A DNA stretch of 64,000 nucleotides from CAYNZV01 sp965217095 (GTDB lineage Bacteria; Latescibacterota; UBA2968; UBA8231). Below the pieces are notes generated by a model that did not search any database, was not told where the DNA came from, and saw nothing but the letters and a program-made list of their open reading frames with translations. A program made the position numbers and the translations under genes. The stretch is from NCBI GenBank assembly GCA_965217095.1, contig OZ244235.1, positions 2,790,001 to 2,854,000 of the forward strand, written 5' to 3'. Position 1 is the first letter of the stretch, and each line of letters begins with the position of its first letter. Below are positions 10,174 through 19,976 of the stretch, one piece after another.

Positions 10174-11829
10174 TCAAAGAGAAAATGAAAACAAGGTAGT
10201 GCGGTACATCTCGATTCGTACCGCCATGGTATCCGAGAGGCGGGCGATGTCATCCTTGCCTTTCCAGGTGACGACCTTGTCGATCTCGTTGCCATCCATG
10301 GTGTCGCAATCGGCGAAACCGTACCCTTCTAGCGCATCGATCTGGGGATGGGTCATCGGTCCGATCAGCGGGATCAGCTCGGCCCTGATCCAGCCTCCCA
10401 TCTCGCAGCGGTAGTTGAGTCTAAGCTGTCTCGGAGGTTCGTTGGGGTCGGCAACCGGAGGGGAACGATCGAACGGTGGTACCTCGATGCTGTCGGGGCA
10501 ATCCTCGGGGCGCCGGTAGCGGTCCTGGCGCAAGGTAAAGCTGCCCAGCTGCCGAGCTCTGATCCCTGCCAGCCGGTCCCGCTCCCAGGTGGCGTAACGG
10601 ATGATGCCCTGTTGATAGATATCGTCTGTGGTTTCCCCAACCCCCTCGACATGCCTTTTCAACCGCCCCGAGTAGGCAATGGCGTAACGACCATCCGGCA
10701 GCTCGATAAGATCAGGAGCCACGTAGATGCAGCCGGAATCGGGACTACCTTCGGGGCCGTTGCGGATGATCGGCCGGGTCCGGTTCGGGCGATCCCACTG
10801 CAGACCGTCGTGGCTGACCGCCAGCTGAATGTCGATCAAACCAGTATCCTGATGAAAGATGGAGACGAACATGGCGTGCAGATCGTTCCGCCCCGGGTAG
10901 CGGGTATAGCTGTGGTTGTAGAACGAATCCTCCGGGGGGTCGGCGGAATCGATCTGCAGGACCACCTGCTCAGGTGTAAAGGTGCGGAAATCATCGCTGT
11001 AGGAGATTCCGACACAACGTCTGCCCGCAAGGTGGAAACGCAGGTATCCGACATATTTGCCCGCCTCTTCATCGTAGTAGATGATGTTGTCACCATCCAC
11101 CCACTCCGGTAGGAATGGTTCGTCCAGCTCCTTGAAATGAATGCCATCCGCCGAGACATTGCCCGCCAGGAATCCTTTCAGTTGCACCCACTTGTCCCGG
11201 TAGGTCATGCGCGTCGCGGGAGATTCCTGGAGGTCGAAGCTGTCCACCTCGTCGACATCACCTCCTTCGGCGATCAACGCCTTGGCTTTCTCGCTGGCAC
11301 CTTCGTACGGGACGAAGTTTCCCTCGCTGTCCCGCTCGGCCTCGTATAGGCCGCCCCTCATGTTGATCAGCTTGAAACGCTCTTCGGGGGGCGCTGACGG
11401 ATCCTCGAAATAATGCTCGCCGCTGCCGGCGATGATGTTGTTTTTGGTTGACCCCTCGAACTCTACCGCCCCGAATTCGGGCTTGCTCCAGTTGAAACCA
11501 TCGGTGCTCTCGGCGATGAGGTGCCAGTCGTCAGCACGGTAATGCAGTCGATAGCCTTCCTTCCAGTGGTAAACGCGCCAGAGATGGCTGATGCCAGTGC
11601 GTTCCCAGGGCTGATCCGGGGCGATGATGCGGTCCGTCTTTTCGCCCGGCTGCACTTCGATCTCGATTCCCCGCGGCACGTCCCAGACCACCGGTACGCC
11701 GGTGTCTTCGTTCATATATCCGGCGTGAACGTAGAACCAATCCAGGAGCGGTCCGGAGGTCGGCCGGGGTTTCTTCCCCGGGTCAGCGGTCATGCTGCGG
11801 TTGATTGTTGCTGATGAAGCGCTAGCCAC
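10174..11829 (-). CDS. GH32-like beta-propeller protein, subfamily B (paralogue 1)
   Basis: The protein has 551 aa and no signal peptide. The N-terminus carries GPLLDWFYVHAGYM and PWERTG, and several propeller blades follow (STDGFNWSKPEFGAVEFEG, WVDGDNIIYYDEEAGKYVGY, ISYSDDFRTFTP, VSHDGLQWDRP). A C-terminal beta-sandwich ends LFSFSL. It matches closely the gene that starts at 63250 and more distantly the four subfamily A proteins at 28758, 49799, 53290 and 57670. The fold resembles GH32/GH43-type five-bladed propellers, but I could not place catalytic acids. The GTG start overlaps the stop of the thioredoxin-like gene by one base; an internal ATG at 11793 is an alternative. Confidence 0.75.
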   Translation of the reverse strand: MASASSATINRSMTADPGKKPRPTSGPLLDWFYVHAGYMNEDTGVPVVWDVPRGIEIEVQPGEKTDRIIAPDQPWERTGISHLWRVYHWKEGYRLHYRADDWHLIAESTDGFNWSKPEFGAVEFEGSTKNNIIAGSGEHYFEDPSAPPEERFKLINMRGGLYEAERDSEGNFVPYEGASEKAKALIAEGGDVDEVDSFDLQESPATRMTYRDKWVQLKGFLAGNVSADGIHFKELDEPFLPEWVDGDNIIYYDEEAGKYVGYLRFHLAGRRCVGISYSDDFRTFTPEQVVLQIDSADPPEDSFYNHSYTRYPGRNDLHAMFVSIFHQDTGLIDIQLAVSHDGLQWDRPNRTRPIIRNGPEGSPDSGCIYVAPDLIELPDGRYAIAYSGRLKRHVEGVGETTDDIYQQGIIRYATWERDRLAGIRARQLGSFTLRQDRYRRPEDCPDSIEVPPFDRSPPVADPNEPPRQLRLNYRCEMGGWIRAELIPLIGPMTHPQIDALEGYGFADCDTMDGNEIDKVVTWKGKDDIARLSDTMAVRIEMYRTTLFSFSL

Positions 11830-12572
11830 TAGTTGTCCCCCTTATCGTTTTCCAACCGGGATTTTTGCCATTGGTAGTCCACATCGCCATCGTAGAAAGC
11901 TCCCGGTTTCTCGACCGCCCATCCCTGTTTGCGAATCAACCAGTTGTCGGGATCCAGCGCGGTCCCCTTTTTCAACTCGGCGAGCGCCGCATCCTTTTCA
12001 CCCTTGTCGAGGCAGGCAACGGCCTTCTGCAGGTGCTCGTCCGCCCGTCGTTCGCGGGCGCTGAGCTGTATCCGTGAGCTACCGCATTCAGATACTTCTT
12101 CCCATTCCGCGGGACGCGATCCACTGGCGAGCCAGGCGGTCAGCTCTTCGCGTAAATCAGCATCGTTGATATCGATTTTTTCCACCGGGCGCACTAACAT
12201 CCCCTCGGCGTCAACCAGGATTCCAACAGGTACGAATTTGACCCCATAGAGCTTTCCGATCTCGTTGTGCCGGTCGATCAATGTGGGAAACGTGACCCCT
12301 GCTATCTCCAGCCAAGGTGTCACGACCTCCTCGCCCTGGGCGTCTTGCGCGATCGAGACTAGGTGGCAGCGATCGCCTTGCTCGTTGTAGAATGACTGCC
12401 ATCCAGGCAGCTGCCCTCTGCAACCTCACCACGACGCCCACATGAAAAAGATGGTGGGCTTGCCGAGGAAATCTTCCGGGCACAGCAGGCGGCCGGTGCC
12501 GATCTCGGGCAGCGAGAAGGCGGGTGGTTTCGTGCCGACTCGGATCTGATCGGCAACACGTTTTTCAGTCAT
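11829..12572 (-). CDS. Thioredoxin-like (TlpA/redoxin) protein with in-frame TGA at the redox site
   Basis: One frame runs from ATG 12572 to a stop at 11829 and is broken only by a TGA (12426-12428), codon 49. Before it is a redoxin N-terminus (VGTKPPAFSLPE, FLGKPTIFFMWASW). After it come GCRGQLPGWQSFYNEQGD and the rest of a thioredoxin fold (FPTLIDRHNEIGKLYGVKFVPVG), then a TPR-like tail. Family members have WASWCxxC here, so the TGA occupies the first cysteine position. Either it encodes selenocysteine or the gene is nonsense-mutated. Spacing to the second Cys is one residue instead of two, which weakens the selenoprotein reading. Without recoding, a GTG start at 12323 would give only the C-terminal part. 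Confidence 0.65.
12396..12410 (-). other. Hairpin downstream of in-frame TGA, SECIS-like
   Basis: On the coding strand, CTGCC and GGCAG form a five-base-pair stem around a TGGAT loop. The loop starts 20 bases after the TGA of the thioredoxin-like gene and has a G among its first two bases. That spacing and loop rule fit the usual description of bacterial SECIS elements. A G-U pair below the stem and weaker pairing further down could extend it. The hairpin is short and lies in GC-rich coding sequence, so chance is possible. Confidence 0.25.
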
Positions 12573-13073
12573 CGGTCCCTCCGGAATATCCAGCGAATTC
12601 GATGTGCACCTCGTCCAGCGGTACGCGACCGCTGGGAAGACAGGAGCGGTCTACCTCGTACTCCTTCTCTGCTCGTTGCCGGTGCAGATCCCCTTTTAAT
12701 GGCTCGAGAGCTACGACATCCAGTGGGTGAAGGATCAGGATGATGTCGCAGTTCAGATTTTCTAATACAGGTCCGATGTTTCCCCCAGCCGTAGGCCTCG
12801 GTGGCATCGTGGCGGGCTCCCAGACACTTCCACTGGTCATCGTCCGCCTCGAGGCTAATCGTCTGCTCCGTCCAAACGCTCGAGACCGCGGCTGATGGCC
12901 GCCCCATCTACGAATTCCAACCGGCGAGGACCGGTGGCATCCCAACCCAGCCAGCCCGTCGGCGAAGGTCTCTAGGTAACACTGTGTACTCACGTTGATC
13001 ACCGCGCCGCATACCGCGACGTGACTGTTGCCCTCGAGAAATTGTCCCTTCGCCTCACTCAGAAAAGCATCGT
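12565..13073 (-). pseudogene. Unrecognised conserved-looking gene, frameshifted twice
   Basis: Protein-like sequence moves between three frames. The order is SDDAFLSEAKGQFLEGN and AVCGAVINVSTQCYLETFA (about 13070-12935), then RRLEFVDGAAISRGLERL or its neighbour TISLEADDDQWKCLGARHDA, then NIGPVLENLNCDIILILHPL to the stop at 12565. Shifts fall near 12930 and 12785. The last segment overlaps the start of the thioredoxin-like gene by eight bases, typical of an operon. No clear start codon exists upstream of a GTG at 13002. I do not recognise the family. Confidence 0.45.
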
Positions 13074-13075
13074 CG

Positions 13076-15316
13076 CTAAGCCAGGCTCAAGCTAACCAGT
13101 TCGTGAGGCCCGACCACCGGAACCGATACTGCCGATCCGCTGTTTTCCACAGTCAGCTTCTGTTTGGTCAAAGGCGCAGTCGCTTTCTTCACTGTGAAGC
13201 CGTTGAACCTCAACATCACATTGTGCACCGGGGCCACTTCTTCCAGATAGAAGTAAGATCGGTGATTCGCGGCCGATACCGACCAAGGCAGCATTGGAAG
13301 CGGGTTGTTCAACAGGTGCACGCTGACCTCCTTCTCGCCGCGCCAGGTAGCGCTCAACTCGATCACCCGGGGGCCATCAACCTCGATGGGTGCGGCTGTT
13401 GTTTCCAGCAGACTTGCCACGAACGTTTTCAGTTGCGGCAACGGATTCAGATCGTATCCGGAACCGACATCGCCGCAGATGTATATCGCTTTTCCCTTGC
13501 CGTAATTGTTGACGGTAACCGCCGGTTCCCCCGAATCGAACTCCATGCCGGCGTAGAAATCCTGCAGCGGCGGTCCTTCCTCCCAGTTCAGACTGCTCTT
13601 GGTGCACAGTACCTCGGCCGAACCGCCAGCGGTCACTTCCACGATTGAACTAGGTGCGCCGAAGCAGATGACCCTGCCGAAACGCTGGCGCATCTCGTCG
13701 GACTGCGGAACGTAGATGTTGCTTTCGTCGGTGCGGGCAGTGCGAGCGTAGAGTTTCATCTGACTCGTCTTCTTGGACTCGTCGACCTCGGTAGGCTCCG
13801 CCGACTCGTCTTTGTAGGTGACACCGAAAAGATCGGCCAACTGAAAGTCGTCCTGCAGTTGGCCAAGCTCGTCGCACAACGAAGTCTGATGCGTGGCGAC
13901 CACCGTGCCGCCATCGTTGGCGAAGGCCCGAATGGCATCCGCCTCTACGCTCGATAGGCAAACGCTGTTCGAAAGAAACAGGACAGTGTATTGCGACAGT
14001 GTTTTCTTATCCGTCAGGCGGCGATCGAAGAGATAATCCATGAGCACATGGGAGCGACTCATCATCTCGTGACTGCCGCGCAGCTGCCGCCACCAGAGAT
14101 CCGGTTCGTGGCGGTAAGGTGGCGCGAAATCTCGCGTCTGCTGCGATACGTGCAGCGCGAGGTACTTGACCGTTTCTTCCCCGATATGATCGCGCAACCT
14201 GACGAGCTCGCTGAATACCGACTTAAGCGTATCCCCGTGAATGGAGTGGTCGCCGGCATCGAGGCAGGTGGTGACCGATCCGCCGCCGTGGGCGACGGCA
14301 TTGAGACCATAGATTAGGGGAATATGAGGCTCGGGATACGGAGCACTGTGCGAGATGCACTCCACAAGCGTCTGTGTTGCCCACAGCCAGATCCCAAAGG
14401 TCTTCTCTCCCAGCGCCTGACAGATCTTGGTGGGTATCCCCGAGCCCAAATTGTCGAGACCGGCCTCCACGAACTGATAGCTGCCCACATCCATCGGATT
14501 GAGTGGATGCGCCGTCATCCAACCAGTGTCCGGAGTGCCGTATGGACGACAGTAATAGTTCCAATCGACGATAGCGTCCGGGTGACGCTCGTGCAGCTTG
14601 GTCGAGAAGTGCGCCATGGCGTCGACGAATTTGTCATAGCGCCAGTTGACGTAACGCCTGAAATCCACCGAATCCATGTCGACCTTCTGCTGCAACTCGA
14701 GCCCGGTCTCTTCCCGAAGCTGCTGGCGACAATAGTCGCAATGACACCCCCCAACTCGACGCTGCCCTGCGTCGGAATGGGTGCCCCAGTTCATGTCGTC
14801 GAAGTAGACGCCGTCGAAATCCAGATGGTCGAACCCCTCGCTCAGTAATTCGGGGAGCCAATCGCGGAACGGCGAGTTCCAGCATGACCACCCTTCGTCC
14901 CACACCTCTTCGCCGCCATCGTCCAGCATCTTGATCGCCCACTCCGGATGGATGTCTTTCAACTGGTGGTTGAATATGAAGGGGTAATAGGTCAGAACGA
15001 TTATGCCGCGCTCGTGGGCGAGATCGAGGAAACGGGGAATCGCCTCCAGATCCAGATTGTCGGGCGGCGTTAGGATCTTGGATGGAAACATGGGGGTGCC
15101 TCGGCTGGCATAACAGGTGATTGACCACACCTCTGTGCCGGCATCGGCGATCGCATCGACCTCTTCTTCCATGGAAGCGTAAGGCCGCGATTTGTCCCTC
15201 TTTCCGGTGATCTCGTCCATTTGGAGGCTGGTGGGATAGTGCTCGATGCGACAGACGCGTTTGTCGTAGGGAAGCTCTTTCAGGCGCTGGGCGGTGGATC
15301 CGACGCGTTTTGCCAT
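13076..15316 (-). CDS. GHL6/beta-galactosidase-trimerisation-domain glycoside hydrolase-like protein
   Basis: This 746-aa protein has no signal peptide. Residues ~45-330 are a TIM-barrel-like glycosidase domain of the GHL6/GH42-related type (HERGIIVLTYYPFIFNHQ, FDGVYFDDMNWG, the CHCDYCRQQL cysteine motif). Residues ~390-650 look like the beta-galactosidase trimerisation (GATase-like) domain (TVLFLSNSVCLSS, IRAFANDGGTVVATHQT, GKGKAIYICGDVG). A C-terminal beta domain follows. An RBS (GAAAGG) lies seven bases before the ATG. It heads a minus-strand run with the broken gene, the thioredoxin-like gene and the GH32-like gene. The likely role is glycan degradation; the substrate is unknown. Confidence 0.8.
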   Translation of the reverse strand: MAKRVGSTAQRLKELPYDKRVCRIEHYPTSLQMDEITGKRDKSRPYASMEEEVDAIADAGTEVWSITCYASRGTPMFPSKILTPPDNLDLEAIPRFLDLAHERGIIVLTYYPFIFNHQLKDIHPEWAIKMLDDGGEEVWDEGWSCWNSPFRDWLPELLSEGFDHLDFDGVYFDDMNWGTHSDAGQRRVGGCHCDYCRQQLREETGLELQQKVDMDSVDFRRYVNWRYDKFVDAMAHFSTKLHERHPDAIVDWNYYCRPYGTPDTGWMTAHPLNPMDVGSYQFVEAGLDNLGSGIPTKICQALGEKTFGIWLWATQTLVECISHSAPYPEPHIPLIYGLNAVAHGGGSVTTCLDAGDHSIHGDTLKSVFSELVRLRDHIGEETVKYLALHVSQQTRDFAPPYRHEPDLWWRQLRGSHEMMSRSHVLMDYLFDRRLTDKKTLSQYTVLFLSNSVCLSSVEADAIRAFANDGGTVVATHQTSLCDELGQLQDDFQLADLFGVTYKDESAEPTEVDESKKTSQMKLYARTARTDESNIYVPQSDEMRQRFGRVICFGAPSSIVEVTAGGSAEVLCTKSSLNWEEGPPLQDFYAGMEFDSGEPAVTVNNYGKGKAIYICGDVGSGYDLNPLPQLKTFVASLLETTAAPIEVDGPRVIELSATWRGEKEVSVHLLNNPLPMLPWSVSAANHRSYFYLEEVAPVHNVMLRFNGFTVKKATAPLTKQKLTVENSGSAVSVPVVGPHELVSLSLA

Positions 15317-15429
15317 GACTCGGCCTTTCTGTGGGGTCGTCCTCGTGTTTTGACTGCGCTCTGGGTAACAGCTTGAATTCGGGATAATATACCATCTATA
15401 AGGGCCACTACCAGGAGGTTATCGATCGC

Positions 15430-16060
15430 TTGGCTGACATGGATCGGATAGAGGCGCTCACCTTCGACGTCTTCGGTACGGTCGTCGATTGGCGCAGCTC
15501 GATTTCGCGGCAGGAAGCCGAAGTCGGGGCTCGCCTAATGGAAGCTCGTCGACGAGATACACCGCGAGCGACTGGATCTTCTGCTCGACGACTGCGGCAT
15601 GGCCAAGAGGTTTTCGGAGGCAGAGAAGCGGGACCTGAACCGAGCATGGCACCGACTGCATCCGTGGTCGGAGGCGGCGGAGGGACTTTCCCGTTTGAAA
15701 TCGAAATTCGTTGTGGCCGCGCTATCCAATGGCAACATCAGCTTGTTGACCAACACGGCGAAATTTGGCGGCTTGCCGTGGGACTGTGTATTGTCTTCCG
15801 AGCTCGCGGGCTGCTACAAACCTGACCATCGGGTCTACCGACGTGCGGCTGAATTGCTCGGGTTGCCGTGCAACAAGGTGCTCATGGTAGCAGCTCATGC
15901 TGCAGATCTTCGCGGCGCAAAAGGAGCTGGACTTGCGACCGCACTCGCAGCAAGTCCAGATGAGTTTGGGCCGGGGAGAGCGCGGGATGTGGCCCCCAAT
16001 CCGGAGTTTGACCTCTTCGCGCAGGATTTCAACCACCTGTCTAAGATTCTGGGTTGTTGA
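15430..16060 (+). pseudogene. Haloacid dehalogenase type II-like HAD hydrolase, frameshift and internal deletion
   Basis: The start has AGGAGG at 15413-15418 before TTG 15430; ATG 15439 is the alternative. The first frame carries the HAD nucleophile motif (ALTFDVFGTVVDW) and ends in nonsense after about 35 residues. The second frame resumes with KLVDEIHRERLDLLLDDCGM, then the LSNGN motif, YKPDHRVYRRAAELLG and a degraded final motif (MVAAHAADL in place of GAHNYDL). About 35-40 residues normally between motif I and the cap are missing. The gene is probably inactive. Confidence 0.8.
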
Positions 16061-16099
16061 GAACCGGTGGGATATATACCCTAATCCGCACGGAAGCTG

Positions 16100-16243
16100 C
16101 CGGCGTGTCCGGCCCAATCGACGCTGGCATCAATACGGGTCGTCGACGTCGATGCCTATAATGCTTCCACCCTGGGGTTGCTCAAAACCTATATCGACGA
16201 ACTCGTGCCGAGAATCGACGAAGCGAAAATGAAAGGAAAATAA
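16100..16243 (+). pseudogene. C-terminal gene fragment (about 47 codons)
   Basis: An open stretch without a start reads VVDVDAYNASTLGLLKTYID and ends DEAKMKGK with a TAA three bases before the next gene. It looks like a true C-terminus coupled to the asparaginase gene, whose upstream part was lost. The family cannot be assigned. Confidence 0.35.
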
Positions 16244-16246
16244 CCC

Positions 16247-17190
16247 TTGATCGTCGTCAGTAGCATCAACGGCAAACTCGGATTACCGGCGGCGATGAAG
16301 GTAATGAAAGAAGGCGGCACCTGTAGACGCCGTCGAAACCGGCACTCGCCTGGCTCGCTGGACGCCGCGTCAACCCCAAGGACCATAGCGTCGGGCTGGG
16401 AGGTCTTCCCAACGTCCTCGGCGAGGTGCGGCTGGATGCCGCCATTATGGATGGCAAGACCCTGCGTGCCGGCGCCGTGGGGTCCGTGCGCAGCTACATT
16501 CACGTAATCTCTCTGGCACGTAAAGTCATGGACGAGAGCCCCCATGTCTTTCTTGTCGGTGATGGGGCCGAGCGTTTTGCGCAGGAAGTCGCGCAGGAAT
16601 CGGCCGACCTGCTTACACCGGCAGCCACGGTTCGATGGCGGGAAGGGTTGTCGAAACGTTTTCCGGAGCTGGACGCGGCGGAACTTGGCGACCATTCCGA
16701 CCTCACCGGCCTCGTCCGCGGCCTCAACGAACCTATGGCCGGGTGGGAACCAGACGAACCCCATGGAACGGTGAATTTCCTAGCCCAGGATCGCGACGGC
16801 AACCTGGCGTCGGCCGTCAGCACCAGCGGTTGGCCATGGGGTTATCCGGGCAGGTTGGGTGATTCGCCCGTCGTTTGCGCCGGTTCTTATGCTGACAACC
16901 GTTGGGGGGCGGCGGCATCGACGGGAACGGGCGAGGTGGTGCTGCGCACGGCCGGAGCCCGGAGCATTGTTTTATATATGAAGATGGGAATGGATCTCGA
17001 AGGAGCCCTGAAAGAGGCGCTGTTAGACCTGCGCGATCTCGACGATCCTTACACAGACCACATCGCCATGATCGCGTTGGATCGCACCGGGCATCATGCA
17101 GGATACGCCCACCGACCGGACGAACGCTACGCAGTGATGGGTGCCGAGATGGAAGCTCCCGAGGAGATTCCCATACCGGCACCGGGCTGA
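16247..17190 (+). pseudogene. N4-(beta-N-acetylglucosaminyl)-L-asparaginase (Ntn hydrolase), frameshifted N-terminus
   Basis: This is a glycosylasparaginase-type (T2) enzyme that cleaves GlcNAc-asparagine. The alpha-subunit start (VVSSINGKLGLPAAMKVMKE, then VDAVETGTRL, then NPKDHSVGLGGLPNVLGEVR) is spread over three frames, with breaks near 16322 and 16365. From ~16375 the frame is clean. The predicted autocleavage/nucleophile Thr is in EPHGTVNF. Downstream come GWPWGYPGRLGDSP and TGTGEVVLR, matching the beta-subunit. As given, translation could only begin inside the alpha-subunit, so no active enzyme is expected unless the two shifts are sequence errors. Confidence 0.85.
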
Positions 17191-17292
17191 GCTCACCGTT
17201 CCTCCCGAGATCCTCGTTATCCTCTACCCGTCCATCCCACCATCTGATAGCAATCAGGCTTCAAACCACTATGCCAGCCCAATCCGGTAAGC

Positions 17293-17781
17293 ATGCACAA
17301 TCTGTACGCCATAGTTGTGGTCTGCGCCTCCATCGTTATTGTCGGCACGCTGACTTTTCTGCTGAAGTGGCTGGAGCGCCAGCAGCCCTTTCCAAGGCAT
17401 CTTCCGTTCCGTCGGTGGATTCTCCCGCTCTTGCTGGTTCTGATTTCGTTTCTCGATGGTACGTTGCGACACGAGTTCCGTTTGCCGGGGCCTCCAGGCG
17501 CGGTGCTGGGCGCACTCAACGCTTTTGTGATTGTCCGTGGGTTCGTGCGACGGACGATCTGGCTGTCGACCTTGCAAGCCGTTGCGATCTGGTGCGCCTG
17601 GGCGCTCGGATGGACCGCAGCCCATGGGGGCGTCGACGACAACGTATTGCCGGGATGGTTCGGCGTCGTTGCGCTAGTTTGTGTCGCTACCACATGTGGT
17701 CTGGTAGCCGGGGCGAAAGCTGAGATGCGAAAGCGAGCTGAACGGGCCAAGGAAAACTCCGGAGACGAAGCAAGCGACTGA
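17293..17781 (+). CDS. Small integral membrane protein, four predicted TM segments
   Basis: The 162-aa protein has hydrophobic segments at about residues 4-24, 41-55, 86-112 and 119-142, and a charged C-terminal tail (KAEMRKRAERAKENSGDEASD). No family motif is recognised. It lies 100 bp after the asparaginase remnant and ends shortly before a convergent beta-barrel remnant. Confidence 0.6.
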   Translation: MHNLYAIVVVCASIVIVGTLTFLLKWLERQQPFPRHLPFRRWILPLLLVLISFLDGTLRHEFRLPGPPGAVLGALNAFVIVRGFVRRTIWLSTLQAVAIWCAWALGWTAAHGGVDDNVLPGWFGVVALVCVATTCGLVAGAKAEMRKRAERAKENSGDEASD

Positions 17782-17820
17782 TCTGATCTGGTGCGCGTTG
17801 TCCAGGCGTTGGATGAGTGG

Positions 17821-18577
17821 TCACAGCAACGGGCCGAACTCGGTGAAACCGATCAACGCTCGAACAAAGAACGCGAACCCATCGACATTATTGAGCTTCC
17901 TCTCAGGCGCGTCGAACTTCACCGCATCCTTTCGAATCCGCCGATCGTGTTGTAATATCGGATTGATGTCGATCTCGTAGCGCAAGGTTTGCCCCCCGGC
18001 GGCGATCAGCGAGACGCAGCACCATGAGCTTGAACTTGGGTTGGACACTTAGCCGGTCCCAGCGCCAGGTGTAATCGGCCCTACTGACCCAGGTCCGGTA
18101 ATCCAGCACTCGATCGCCCCCCCACCCGGTTGTTGACAACCGTTGGCCCTGCTGCCAATTCAACCGCAGCCGCGCCTTCTGCACCAGATTCAAGGTGGAC
18201 CATGGGCGCAGCCAAAGTTCCAGATTGGTCTCATTGACGTAGCTGTCCTGATATTCCAGAGGATCCTCGCGCAGCCGGCTGAGAAAGGTGTTGCCGCCGC
18301 CACCACGGAAAGCTCGGTCCTCCAGAAAAACCATGTAGTCATCCCGGATATCATCCTGAACACGTCGCACGCCGCTTTCAAAGAACAGCTGACGCTGGCG
18401 GCGTACCCCCTGTCGTTGATAGGTGAGGAGGGTGTAGCTGGTTTCGTTGCGGCCGTCCCCCCCCGCGATCTGCTCGCTGACGTAATGACCCGCAGCCAGC
18501 GCCCAGTAGCGTGTCGAATCGAGCTGACCGAAGAGGTGATACCCTCGCTGATCGGGGTCGTAAGGATAATCCACCAT
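17821..18577 (-). pseudogene. Outer-membrane beta-barrel protein remnant (C-terminal part), frameshifted
   Basis: Alternating barrel-like strands are seen (ELWLRPWSTLNLVQKARLRL, YRTWVSRADYTWRWDRLSVQ). The frame breaks in a run of six C on the plus strand (17992-17997). After correction the sequence continues GGQTLRYEIDINPILQHDRR and ends FFVRALIGFTEFGPLL. The N-terminus is missing: upstream of ATG 18577 the matching frame meets a TGA within about ten codons. The C-terminal strand is very like that of the broken gene at 56978-57612, so these are two members of one family. Confidence 0.55.
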
Positions 18578-18715
18578 AGGGTGAAGCGTCTCTTCGGTAT
18601 TTGCTCATCGCGGATCTGTTTGGTGCAGGTGTGGCGCTAGTCCCCATTTCTGTCGTACACTCAATGTCAATCCAAGAGAGCCAAAAGCAAGCGAACCTCC
18701 ATCTTAAGTCAAGCG

Positions 18716-19720
18716 ATGATCCTACGACAAGCGACCGCGAAAGACCTGGATAGAATCTATCAAATCACCTTCGACGCCTTCGGACCGTACTGCGCTGCCG
18801 AAGCCATAAAAAAGCGGTATGGAATCGGCGGCGGAATCGCGGATAAGGCAAAGTCAGTGCGAGGCTTCTGCGAGCAACATTTGAATCGGGTGCTGGTGGC
18901 TGAGGAAGGGGGGCAGGTGGTGGGTTACTATAGCTCGATCCCCCACGAGGAGTACGGGATTCAGCAGCTGGCTGCCAACGCGGTCGATCCGGCCTATCAG
19001 GGCCGCGGTATCGGCACGCGCATGGCCCGCCATGTTGTTCGCGAACTGATCGAGAAGGAATCCCAGGAGATCCTTTTTGTTGCTACCCTGGTTCACGACA
19101 AGCCGGCGCGCAAGGTCTACGAGAACGTCGGATTCACCGAGGTCTATCGGCAGGTTTCTCTTTCGAATTGGCAACATCTATTGGATCCAGGGAGATTGGA
19201 GGAACGTGCGACTACGGATTCGGTCGCGCCCGACATAAAATTCAGGCCAGCCCGGCCGCCGGATATGGAGCACATCCTTGAGATCGTGGTTCAAGATTCC
19301 CATGCCAGCGTCTGTCCCCAACGATTGATGGAAGAAAGATTCGGAACGTTGGCTGGAAAGACCTGGAGACAGCGGCGCATGGAGCAAGTCCAGTACCAGT
19401 GGACGTCCTCCGAAATCTTCGTTGCCGAAGGCTCCAAAGGACCCGCAGGGTATGCCTCCCTGGCTTCTGCCGCCGGCTCTGAATTCTGTCGTGTGACTTA
19501 CCCCTGCGTCGATCCCGAGGAGGACTTGACCGGATTGCGCGACCAACTCCTGGCTTACGTGTTGAGAAAGGCACAAACACAGGAGTCGGTCCGCATCATC
19601 GACCTCGAAGTTTCAGCCGATGATGAGGAAGCTGTAGAGAGCTGTAAAAGAGTTGGCTTCAAAGAGTTCAGCTGCGGTATCGGCTTCGCAATGCGCTGCA
19701 CGAGCGCGATTTATTCCTGA
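18716..19720 (+). CDS. Tandem GNAT-domain N-acetyltransferase
   Basis: The protein has 334 aa. The first GNAT domain (~1-150) has a good acetyl-CoA motif A, NAVDPAYQGRGIGTRMARHV, and motif B ENVGFTEVYR. The second domain (~175-330) is degenerate: it has the GFKEF-type C-terminal signature but lacks a clear Q/RxxGxG/A loop, so it is probably structural. The ATG follows a divergent intergenic region of about 140 bp. The acceptor substrate is unknown. Confidence 0.85.
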   Translation: MILRQATAKDLDRIYQITFDAFGPYCAAEAIKKRYGIGGGIADKAKSVRGFCEQHLNRVLVAEEGGQVVGYYSSIPHEEYGIQQLAANAVDPAYQGRGIGTRMARHVVRELIEKESQEILFVATLVHDKPARKVYENVGFTEVYRQVSLSNWQHLLDPGRLEERATTDSVAPDIKFRPARPPDMEHILEIVVQDSHASVCPQRLMEERFGTLAGKTWRQRRMEQVQYQWTSSEIFVAEGSKGPAGYASLASAAGSEFCRVTYPCVDPEEDLTGLRDQLLAYVLRKAQTQESVRIIDLEVSADDEEAVESCKRVGFKEFSCGIGFAMRCTSAIYS

Positions 19721-19976
19721 CAGCGGTTCCGGCTATTTCCTGTGGACCAACGATTCCGTCGAAGTAACCCCTTCTTCTGGACCCAAGCGAACCCGGTGTG
19801 GTGCCTTTCTTTCCTACTGGGAAGAAAGTGCTCATCAAAAGGAAGAATCTTCCGATAAATGGGGCATAGGAAGCAGTATTGGCCGGCTTTCCCCTGAGCC
19901 ATCTGCTTCGACAATACACTCACAGAGATGGGCGACCTAACTCCTGCCCCCACAATATTAAGGAGAAACCGCGACT

